Source of the DNA: a bacterium
GTDB lineage: Bacteria; Planctomycetota; J058; JAJDCP01
NCBI GenBank assembly: GCA_030428695.1
Contig: JAUIEM010000078.1
Span: forward strand, 1-28,704
Length of the DNA: 28,704 bases
Direction of reading: 5' to 3'
The notes under the pieces were generated by a model. It was not told where the DNA came from and ran no database searches. It saw only the letters and a list, made by a program, of their open reading frames with translations. Within the stretch, counting starts at the first letter, position 1. Each line of letters opens with the position of its first letter. A program made the position numbers and the translations under genes. This document shows positions 15,712 through 23,192 of this stretch, one piece after another.

Positions 15712-16017
15712 TCAGGAGCGGGACGCCACCGACACCGCGGGCGCGTCCGGCGGCTCGGACGTCAGCGCGGCGTGCCCGGCCCAGGCCGCGGCGCACAGGC
15801 CGATGACGAGCAGGGCGAGCCGCCAGCGGGGGGCGCGTCGCCGGCGGCGGACGCGGGGACGCCTGCGCGGGGCCCTGGAGCTCGGCGGGGGCGGCGGCGG
15901 GGTCCAGCTCTCCAGGGCGCGCAGGGCGTCCTCGGCGGGCTTGGAGCTGTCGAAGACGTCCTCGCTCCACAGGGGAACGTGGGGAACCAGCGGTCTCTTC
16001 CTCTTGCGACGGCCCAT
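15712..16017 (-). CDS. Small tail-anchored membrane protein, proline/arginine-rich
   Basis: A 101-residue protein starting at ATG 16017 with a strong site, AAGGAGG, six bases upstream. It has a basic start (MGRRKRKR), a middle with a PPPPPP run (residues 41-46) and arginine-rich stretches, and one C-terminal hydrophobic helix (about 64-85, RLALLVIGLCAAAWAG) followed by a short tail. I do not recognise the family. The arrangement, basic cytoplasmic part then one helix near the end, suggests a tail-anchored inner-membrane protein. It lies between the hydrolase and the S41-like gene on the same strand, 51 bases after the hydrolase and 81 bases before the next start. Confidence 0.65.
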   Translation of the reverse strand: MGRRKRKRPLVPHVPLWSEDVFDSSKPAEDALRALESWTPPPPPPSSRAPRRRPRVRRRRRAPRWRLALLVIGLCAAAWAGHAALTSEPPDAPAVSVASRS

Positions 16018-16068
16018 CCTGCACCTCCTTCCCGACGTCCTCACCGGGAACGAGACGCGGCCGCCCGC

Positions 16069-16899
16069 TCAGGGAACGCTTTTTTTTGTCTGCGCGAGGA
16101 ACTCCAGCAGCCGGGGGTGCACGACCTCGGGCCGCTCGTAGTGCGCGACGTGGCCGGCCTCGGCGACGGCGAGCAGCGCACACTGCGGGATCAGCTCCTG
16201 GACGCGGGCGCTGTTCGCGAACGGCACGATGGTGTCCGCCCGGCCCCAGATCAGCAACACCGGCAGGCCGAGCCGACCGACCGCGGCGTACTGTTCGCTG
16301 AGCCCGAACAGGTTGGTGTGGCGGATGGTCGACAGGATCGCGGGCAGGTAGCCGCGGTCTTTGAGCTGCGGGGTGAACTTCGCGGCGAAGTCGGGGAATC
16401 GCTCCGGCCGGTAGAAGTTCTGGTGGATCCCCCGCCGCAGCACCTGGTGACCGATCAGCGCGAAGAGGAAGTCGCCGAAGCCGGGCAGCCGCGCGAGGTG
16501 TGCCTTCAGCGGCAGGCGCTGGGCCAGCCCGGCCGGCGACACCAGGCCGAGGGCGACGACCTCGTGGGTCTGGCCGGCGGTGAAGGTGGTCGCGATCGCC
16601 CCGCCCATCGACAGGCCGATCACCCGCAGCGGGCCGTCGAGCTCCAGCGCCGCGAGCAGCTCCTGCAGCTGCGCGACGAACAGCTCGAGGGTGTAGCGCA
16701 AGCGCGGCTTGGCCGAACGGCCCCGGCCGTAGAGGTCGAAGCGCAGCGCGCGGTAGCCGGCCTCGACCAGCACGGGGAAGGTCGGGTCCCAGATGTAGGA
16801 AGGGGTCGCGAGGCCGTGGACGAGCACGACGAGCGGTCCATCACCCGGCCCCTCCAGCTCGTAGTACACAGGGCCGTGGCGTAGGGGGATGGTCGGCAT
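16069..16899 (-). CDS. Alpha/beta hydrolase
   Basis: A 276-residue alpha/beta-hydrolase-fold protein. ATG 16899 is chosen because GAGGAGG lies four bases upstream. The oxyanion region HG (VVLVHGLATPS, 25-35), nucleophile elbow GLSMGGA (Ser97), acid Asp222 (WGRADTIVP) and His250 (EAGHVAHYERP) complete the catalytic triad. No signal peptide is seen. The family splits esters, C-C bonds or haloalkanes; the substrate cannot be told from sequence. The last codons pass through a run of eight A (T8 at 16080-16087 on the plus strand), unusual in such GC-rich DNA. It is first in its minus-strand group and divergent from the MoxR gene. Confidence 0.88.
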   Translation of the reverse strand: MPTIPLRHGPVYYELEGPGDGPLVVLVHGLATPSYIWDPTFPVLVEAGYRALRFDLYGRGRSAKPRLRYTLELFVAQLQELLAALELDGPLRVIGLSMGGAIATTFTAGQTHEVVALGLVSPAGLAQRLPLKAHLARLPGFGDFLFALIGHQVLRRGIHQNFYRPERFPDFAAKFTPQLKDRGYLPAILSTIRHTNLFGLSEQYAAVGRLGLPVLLIWGRADTIVPFANSARVQELIPQCALLAVAEAGHVAHYERPEVVHPRLLEFLAQTKKSVP

Positions 16900-16930
16900 C
16901 CGGCCTCCTCGTGGTCGTCGCGGGGCTCCT

Positions 16931-16959
16931 GATGTATCCGCTCGGGGCGTCGCCGGCAA
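16931..16959 (-). promoter_or_regulatory. Candidate sigma70-type promoter for the hydrolase gene
   Basis: On the minus strand TTGCCG (16954-16959) and TACATC (16931-16936) are 17 bases apart. The -10 side reads GAGCGGATACA, a string shared with the promoter candidate before the kinase gene near 28525. The match to consensus is partial; the shared string is the better argument. Confidence 0.4.
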
Positions 16960-16962
16960 GAA

Positions 16963-16974
16963 GCCTGGCCAGGC
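16963..16974. other. 12-bp perfect palindrome between divergent genes
   Basis: GCCTGGCCAGGC is its own reverse complement and sits in the middle of the 146-bp gap between the hydrolase and MoxR genes. It could be an operator for a dimeric regulator; in GC-rich DNA chance is a real alternative. Confidence 0.25.
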
Positions 16975-16997
16975 GCAGCTCGAGGGGTTAAAAGGTG

Positions 16998-17031
16998 CGG
17001 TTCCCGGAGGAGAACGGTTCCCGGAGGAGAA
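16998..17031 (+). repeat. Perfect 17-bp tandem duplication in the MoxR leader
   Basis: CGGTTCCCGGAGGAGAA occurs twice back to back (16998-17014 and 17015-17031). Each copy carries a GGAGGAG ribosome-binding-like site, and the real site AGAGGAGG lies just after, five bases before GTG 17046. Confidence 0.85.
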
Positions 17032-17045
17032 GAGAGGAGGCTGCC

Positions 17046-18028
<983 letters not shown>

Positions 18029-18032
<4 letters not shown>

Positions 18033-18907
18033 TCCCCGAGCTGCTCAAGGAGGTCAAGCGCATCCAGATCATCACCCGGCGCAAGGTCGACAGCGTGTTC
18101 GCGGGCGGCTACCGCAGCTCCTTCCGCGGCACCGGGATGGAGTTCGAGGAGGTGCGCGGCTACAGCCCCGGGGACGACGTGCGCAGCATCGACTGGAAGG
18201 TCACCGCGCGCAGCGGCCGCCCGCACATCAAGGTGTACCGCGAGGAGCGCGAGCTCAGCATCGTGCTCGCGGTCGATGTGTCCGGCAGCCAGAGCTTCGG
18301 CAGCGGCGCGAAGACCAAGGCCCGCGTCGCCGCGGAGGTCAGCGCCCTGCTCGCCTTCGCGGCGCAGCAGAGCGGGGACAAGGTCGGGCTGCTCCTGTGC
18401 AGCGACCGGGTCGAGCGCTACCTGCCGCCGCGCAAGGGCCGCGGGCACGCCTTCCGCCTGGTGCGGGAGCTGCTCGGCTGCTCCCCCGCCAGCGCGCGCA
18501 CCGACCTTGTGCCGGGGCTCGAGCACCTTTTGCGGGTGTTGAAGCGGAAGGCGACGGTGTTCCTGATCAGCGACCTGCGGGCCGAGGGCTACCAGGCCCC
18601 GCTGCGCATGCTCGCCGCCCGCCACGACCTGGTCGTGCTGCGCACCGCCGACCGCCGCGAGCGCACCTGGGAAGACTGCGGCCTGGTGTTCCTCGAGGAC
18701 CCCGAGAGCGGCGCCGTCGAGCTGGTCGACACCGGCTCCGCCCGGGTGCGGCGGGCGCTGGAGGAACAGGCGCGGGCGCGGGAGCAGGGCTGGACGCACG
18801 AGCTGCGGCGGGCGCGGGTCGACAGCGCGGTGCTCGATCCGGAGGGCGACCTGGCGACCGCGTTGCACCGGCTGTTCCAGCGCCGGGAGAAGAGGCTGAG
18901 CCGATGA
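18029..18907 (+). CDS. DUF58 domain von Willebrand A-like protein
   Basis: A 292-residue protein starting at GTG 18029, overlapping the MoxR stop. The DUF58 signature is complete: FRGTGMEFEEVRGYSPGD, then IDWKVTARSGRPHIKVYREE. A degenerate MIDAS-type motif follows (VDVSGSQSFGS, near residues 82-92). There is no membrane helix. DUF58 proteins almost always accompany MoxR and Bat genes and are assumed to be substrates or adaptors of the ATPase. The stop overlaps ATG 18904 of the damaged lipoprotein gene. Confidence 0.92.
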
Positions 18908-19052
18908 TGGCGCGGGCGGGTGTCGATGGCCTCGTTGGCGGCTGCGATGGCGATCGCGGGTTCGATCGCGATCTCCAACGTGATGTTCCCACGCACGCGA
19001 AGGCGGAAGGCGGGGGCGCACGTCGCGAGCCCCGCCACAACAGCGCAACCGC

Positions 19053-19145
19053 ATGTAGGGGCGGGGTTCACCAGGCTGTCTCACGGAACCCGATGACGCA
19101 CGTCCCCACGCGTGCGGCAGGCGGGGGTAAACCCCGCCCCTACAT
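19053..19145. repeat. 20-bp inverted repeat pair
   Basis: ATGTAGGGGCGGGGTTCACC (19053-19072) and the reverse complement of 19126-19145 differ at one base in 20. They could form a 20-bp stem around a 53-base loop. A third related copy begins at 19227 (ATGTAGGGGAGGGGTTTGC) and runs into hairpins GGGAGGG/CCCTCCC (19233-19239 with 19247-19253) and CCCGC-GAA-GCGGG (19251-19263). Confidence 0.85.
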
Positions 19146-19349
19146 TGGATTTCGACACAATCGGTGGACGATCGGAGGCGTGCGACATGCGAGCCATGCC
19201 TCGCTTGGGCTGATGACCCTATCCGAATGTAGGGGAGGGGTTTGCTCCCTCCCGCGAAGCGGGACGGAGGCGTACCTGACTGGACTCGTGAGACAGCCTC
19301 TTCATCCCCGCCCGCCGAGCGCGTGGGAGTCCGCAGCTTCAACCGATCC

Positions 19350-19373
19350 CGACTCCGACTCCGACTCCGACTT
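19350..19373 (+). repeat. CGACTC hexamer repeat, four units
   Basis: Three CGACTC units and one CGACTT stand in tandem, read in frame as alternating D and S residues just before the lipoprotein signal sequence resumes. Confidence 0.8.
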
Positions 19374-20349
19374 CGCCCGCGCCCGGAGCTTCCTCCCCCT
19401 GCTCCTCCTCATCCTCCTGCTCGGCTGCGGCTCCGAGCCCGCGCCGCCCCACGGGGTAAGCGCCGAGAGCGCGGGGCTGACGGTGCGGCTCGAGGTGCCG
19501 GGGGAGACGCTCGCCTTCGACGCGGCGGTGCCGCTGATCGTCACGGCGGAGGCGGACAGCGCCTGGGCGATCGCGCTGCCGGATGCGCTCGACGGGCTCG
19601 CGCTGATGCTGCCGATCGACAGCCGGCGCGAGGAGCCGTCCGCACGCCAGGGCCGCCGCGGCCTGCGCCAGGTCTGGCGGCTCGAGGCGCTCGCGCCCGG
19701 CGACCAGCGGATCGCGCCGCAGCCGGTGCGGTTCCGACCGCCCGGGGAGAGCGGCTGGCTGACGCTGCGCACGCCCGCGCTCGGCTTCCACCTGTCCGCC
19801 CTGCTCAGCGCGGACGTACCCCTCGACAGCCTGAGCGCCCTGCGCGCGCCGCCGGCCCTGGCGCGGCGGGAGCCCTTCCCCTGGGGCTGGGGGGCCGCGG
19901 CGGTCGGAGCGCTCGGCCTGGCCGGGCTGCTCGTCTGGTGGTGGCGGCGGAGGAAGCGGGGGGACGCGCCGGAGGAGGTTCCCGCGACTCCGCTGCCGCC
20001 CGCCGGTGAGGAGGCCCGCGCGGCGCTGGCGCGGCTGCGGGCGGCGGGCCTGCTCGCGCGCGCAGCTCGAGCCCTTCTTCGTCGAGCTGACCCGCATCCT
20101 GCGGCGCTACGTCGAGCGCGCGTTCGCCCTCTCGGCGCCGCGCCTGACCAGCGAGGAGCTGATCGCCGAGGCCGCCCGGGACCCGCGCCTGGACGCGGCG
20201 ATCCGGCGCGTCCTCGCCGGGGTGCTCGCGGCGGCAGACCAGGTGAAGTTCGCGCGCCACACCCCGCCGGTGGCCGAGGCGGAGGGCGCGTTGGCGGAGG
20301 TCGAGGAGCTCGTGGAGACGGTCGTGACGCGGGAGAGCGAGGAGGCGCC

Positions 20350-21291
20350 GTGCGATTCCTGACCCCGATCCATGCCCTCGTGCTCCTGCCCTTCGCCCTG
20401 GCTGCCGCCTGGGCGCTGTGGCGCCGCCGGCCGCGGGGGGTCGCCGCCAGCGACGGGCTCGGCGCGCTGCCCCGCACCTGGCGGGTGCGGCTGCAGCCCC
20501 TGCCCCTGTGGATGTCCTGGCTGGCCCTGCTCGCGCTGCTGGTCGCGATGGCCCGGCCGCAGACGGGGCTGTCCGAGCTGCTGGTCGACGCCGAGGGCGT
20601 CGCGACGGTGGTCTGCCTCGACCTGTCGAGCAGCATGTCCCGCCAGGACATGGCGCGGGGCCAGGACCGGCTGACGGTCGCCAAGGCGGTGATCGAGGAC
20701 CTGCTCCTGCCCGGAGGCTCGCTGCCCGGGCGCCCGGACGACGCGATCGGGCTGGTCAGCTTCGCCCGCTACGCCGATGCCCGCTGCGGGCTGACCCTCG
20801 ACCACGAGGTCGTCGTCCGCATCATGCAGTCCCTCGAGATGGCGCCGCGCGGCTCCGCCGAGGACGGCACGGCCATCGGCGACGCCCTCGCCCGCAGCCT
20901 CGAGCGGCTCAAGGACGTCGAGGCGGTGTCGAAGATCGTGATCCTGGTCACCGACGGCGAGCAGCGCGACGGCGTCGCCGACCCCCTCGAGGTCGCCGGG
21001 CTGGCCGCGGGGCTCGGCATCAAGCTGTACCCGATCGCGGTCGGACGGGGCCCGGGGGTGCAGCTCCTGCGGGCCTTGGCGGAGAAGACCGGCGGGCGCG
21101 CCTACCTCGCCCGGGACAAGGACCAGCTCGTCGCGGTGGTGCAGGAGATCGACCGGCTCGAGACCAGCGTCGTCGACCGCCGGGAGCTGACGCGCTGGCC
21201 GGATGCCTTCGCGCCGCTGGTGTGGGGCGCCTTCCTCTGCCTGGTGCTCGCCTTCGGGCTCGAGAACACCGTGTTGCGCACGGCGCCGTAG
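20350..21291 (+). CDS. batA: BatA-like von Willebrand A membrane protein
   Basis: A 313-residue protein starting at GTG 20350 behind GAGGAGG, overlapping the end of the lipoprotein frame. Two N-terminal helices (6-24 and 54-68) precede a von Willebrand A domain with MIDAS residues D91-L-S93-S-S95, the threonine in EDGTAIGDAL, and the aspartate in VTDGEQ. A C-terminal helix lies near 289-306. This is the BatA arrangement. Bat proteins are linked to envelope stability and aerotolerance in some bacteria. The upstream frameshift puts the lipoprotein N terminus in this same frame, so an uninterrupted frame runs from 18904 to 21291; the stretch between 20064 and 20349 in that frame is not protein-like, so I treat BatA as separate. 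Confidence 0.9.
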   Translation: MRFLTPIHALVLLPFALAAAWALWRRRPRGVAASDGLGALPRTWRVRLQPLPLWMSWLALLALLVAMARPQTGLSELLVDAEGVATVVCLDLSSSMSRQDMARGQDRLTVAKAVIEDLLLPGGSLPGRPDDAIGLVSFARYADARCGLTLDHEVVVRIMQSLEMAPRGSAEDGTAIGDALARSLERLKDVEAVSKIVILVTDGEQRDGVADPLEVAGLAAGLGIKLYPIAVGRGPGVQLLRALAEKTGGRAYLARDKDQLVAVVQEIDRLETSVVDRRELTRWPDAFAPLVWGAFLCLVLAFGLENTVLRTAP

Positions 21292-21299
21292 GAGGAGCG

Positions 21300-23192
21300 A
21301 TGGTCACCGAGAACCTCAGCGCGGTCCATCTTCTGTGGCTGCTCGCCCTGCTGCCGCTCCTCGCCTGGTGGGCCGGACGGCGGACGCGGCGCATGCTGCG
21401 CCGGATGTTCTCCGCCGAGGCCCTGCCGCGTCTGAACCTGCCGCCGGAGCGCCGGCGCTGGCTGGTGGTCGGGCTGCGCTGCTGCGGGCTCCTGTTCCTG
21501 GTGCTGGTGCTGATGGACTTCCGCTCCAAGGAGCTCGACGTCGAGGTGCGGGTCGACACCCGCGGGGTCGACCTGGTCGTGCTGCTCGACGTCAGCCAGA
21601 GCATGCTCGCGATCGACGCCAGCCCGAGCCGTCTGGGCCGCGCCAGGCTCGCGATCGCCGACCTCGCGCGGGAGACGATCCGGGCGGGGGACCGCATCGG
21701 GCTGGTGCTGTTCGCGGGCACCCAGGAGGTCAAGAGCCCGCTGACCCTCGACCGCGGCTTCTTCCTCGAGCAGCTCGACGCCGCCGGCCCGGGTCAGGTG
21801 TCGCGGGGCGGAACCCTGCTCGGCGACGCGATCCGCCGCGGCCTCGCGCTGTTCCCCGATGCCGACGCCGGGGTCCGGCGGGGACGGGTGATGCTGCTGT
21901 TGACCGACGGCGAGGATCAGGGTAGCTTTCCCCTGGATGCCGCCGGTGTGGCGGCCGAGCAGGGTGTGATCGTGTGCACCGTCGGGCTCGGGGACCCGAG
22001 CGGCGCGGCGATCCGCCTGCCGGACCAGAGCTTCCTGACCTACGGAGGAGAGGTCGTCACCTCGCGCCTCGACGAAGACACCCTGCGGCGCATCGCCGAC
22101 ATCACGCGCGGCGCCTACGTGCCCGCCGGCACCCGCCAGTTCGACCTCGACGTGTTGTACCGCGAGCGCCTCGCCCCGCTGGCCCGCGGACAGGACCGGG
22201 AGGACAAGGCCATCGACCGCCAGCCGCTGTTCCAGATCCCCCTGCTCGGCGCGATCATCTGCCTGCTCGCCGAGCTGTTCCTGCGCGCCCGCCGCGCGCC
22301 GGGCCGGCGGAGCGCCGCGGCCCTGGTCGCCTGCGTGCTGCTCGCCGCGCCGGTCTCCGCCCAGGAGGGCGAGAGGCCGCCCAGCCTCGCCGAGCTGCGG
22401 GCGATGATCGACGGCGGCCAGGCGCCCGAGGCCCAGCAGCTGCTCGAGGGCACGCGCTGGCCCCCGGAGGAGCGCAAGCAGGCCGACTACGCCCTCGCCC
22501 GCAGCCTGTACGCCCAGGGCTCCTGGAAGGAGGCGCGCAACGCCTTCGCCGGCCTGGCCTGGGAGGACGGCGCCCTCGGCCGCGGCGCCCGGGTCGGCCG
22601 CGCGCACTGCTCCCTGCGGCTCGCGGAGCAGGGCGGAGAGGACGCCCGCGAGCAGGTCGTGCAGGCGATCGGGGACTACCGCTCGGTGCTGGCGGAGGAT
22701 CCCTCGCGCGCCGAGCTGCGCGCCGACATCGAGATCGCCAAGCAGCTCCTGCGGCGGCTGCTCGAGCAGGAGCAGGAACAGCAGGACGGGGAGCCGCAGC
22801 CCCAGGAAGGCGAGCAGCAGGACGGCGAACAGCAGGACGGCGAACAGCAGGAAGGCGAGCAGCAGGAAGGCGAACAGCAGCCGCAGGAAGGCGAACAACA
22901 GGAAGGCGAACAGCAGCCGCAGGAAGGCGAACAGCAGGAAGGCGAGCAGCAGGAAGGCGAACAGCAGGAAGGCGAACAGCAGGAAGGCGAGCAGCAGGAA
23001 GGCGAGCAGCAGGAAGGCGAGCAGCAGGAAGGCGAGCAGCAGGACGGCGAGCCGCAGCCGCTGACCGAGCAGGAGGTCCGCGCGGCCCAGGCGCAGCGGC
23101 TGCTCGAGCGCCTGCTCGAACAGCTCGAGCAGCAGGAGGAGCGGCGCCAGTCCCTGCGTCCTCCGCCGCAGCCGGTCGAGAGGGACTGGTGA
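21300..23192 (+). CDS. BatB-BatC fusion: VWA domain, TPR-like part, EQQEG repeat
   Basis: A 630-residue protein starting at ATG 21300 with GGAGGAG at 21291-21297. Two helices (10-25 and 53-72) and a von Willebrand A domain with D97-V-S99-Q-S101 and LLTDGEDQG match BatB. A helix (about 310-325) is followed by a signal-peptide-like relic ([18 protein letters not shown], about 338-355) and a helical, tetratricopeptide-like part (360-475, with [20 protein letters not shown]) matching BatC. A low-complexity stretch of EQQEG repeats (about 488-588) and a Q/R-rich end follow. In Bacteroidetes BatB and BatC are separate genes; here they are one reading frame. The stop overlaps the next start by one base. 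Confidence 0.87.
   Translation: MVTENLSAVHLLWLLALLPLLAWWAGRRTRRMLRRMFSAEALPRLNLPPERRRWLVVGLRCCGLLFLVLVLMDFRSKELDVEVRVDTRGVDLVVLLDVSQSMLAIDASPSRLGRARLAIADLARETIRAGDRIGLVLFAGTQEVKSPLTLDRGFFLEQLDAAGPGQVSRGGTLLGDAIRRGLALFPDADAGVRRGRVMLLLTDGEDQGSFPLDAAGVAAEQGVIVCTVGLGDPSGAAIRLPDQSFLTYGGEVVTSRLDEDTLRRIADITRGAYVPAGTRQFDLDVLYRERLAPLARGQDREDKAIDRQPLFQIPLLGAIICLLAELFLRARRAPGRRSAAALVACVLLAAPVSAQEGERPPSLAELRAMIDGGQAPEAQQLLEGTRWPPEERKQADYALARSLYAQGSWKEARNAFAGLAWEDGALGRGARVGRAHCSLRLAEQGGEDAREQVVQAIGDYRSVLAEDPSRAELRADIEIAKQLLRRLLEQEQEQQDGEPQPQEGEQQDGEQQDGEQQEGEQQEGEQQPQEGEQQEGEQQPQEGEQQEGEQQEGEQQEGEQQEGEQQEGEQQEGEQQEGEQQDGEPQPLTEQEVRAAQAQRLLERLLEQLEQQEERRQSLRPPPQPVERDW
22763..23062 (+). repeat. 15-bp coding tandem repeat (EQQEG)
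   Basis: A 15-base unit GA(A/G)CAGCAGGAAGGC repeats through this region, giving EQQEG or EQQDG, with two EQQPQEG variants. The run from 22929 to 23048 holds eight consecutive units differing mainly at the GAA/GAG third base and in the last unit (GAC for GAA). Such arrays change length readily. Confidence 0.93.

Larger units (their letters stand above)
18909..19383. mobile_element. Repeat-rich insertion, MITE-like
   Basis: The segment interrupts the signal-peptide region of the lipoprotein gene. Its ends match inversely: GGCGCGGGCG (18909-18918) and CGCCCGCGCC (19374-19383), with GTCG/CGAC just inside. It contains three copies of an ATGTAGGGG(C/A)GGGGTT motif, two of them inverted, plus a hexamer repeat. 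No transposase is encoded. The end repeats are short and partly coding (ARA), so the exact borders are uncertain. Stretches between repeats show nothing else recognisable. Confidence 0.5.
18904..20362 (+). pseudogene. DUF4381-like lipoprotein, disrupted by insertion and frameshift
   Basis: The frame starts at ATG 18904, overlapping the DUF58 stop, reads MMARA, then enters about 460 bases of repeat-rich sequence with no protein-like character. It then becomes protein-like at RSFLPLLLLILLLGC (lipobox LLGC, C encoded near 19426), a beta-rich exported part, one helix (WGAAAVGALGLAGLLVWWW, near 19890-19945) and a basic stretch, then EEARAALARLRAAGLLARA. At 20055-20063 the family pattern continues only in another frame: QLEPFFVELTRILRRYVERAF up to the stop at 20360-20362. 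Removing the insert would give MMARARSFLP, a natural signal start. The C-terminal pattern is that of DUF4381 proteins in MoxR-Bat operons. Frameshift by sequencing error, or slippage at the CG tract, would restore function. Confidence 0.65.

Noticed and set aside
16080..16087. T8 run as an intrinsic terminator
   Set aside because: It lies within the 3' coding end of the hydrolase on the opposite strand, no stem precedes it on the plus strand, and no plus-strand gene ends there.
18904..21291. A genuine 795-residue lipoprotein-BatA fusion
   Set aside because: The joining stretch (about 20064-20349) in that frame is arginine/glycine-rich noise, whereas another frame there encodes the expected DUF4381-like C terminus with its own stop.
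22763..23062. CRISPR array
   Set aside because: The 15-base units are contiguous with no unique spacers and keep a reading frame; it is a coding minisatellite.
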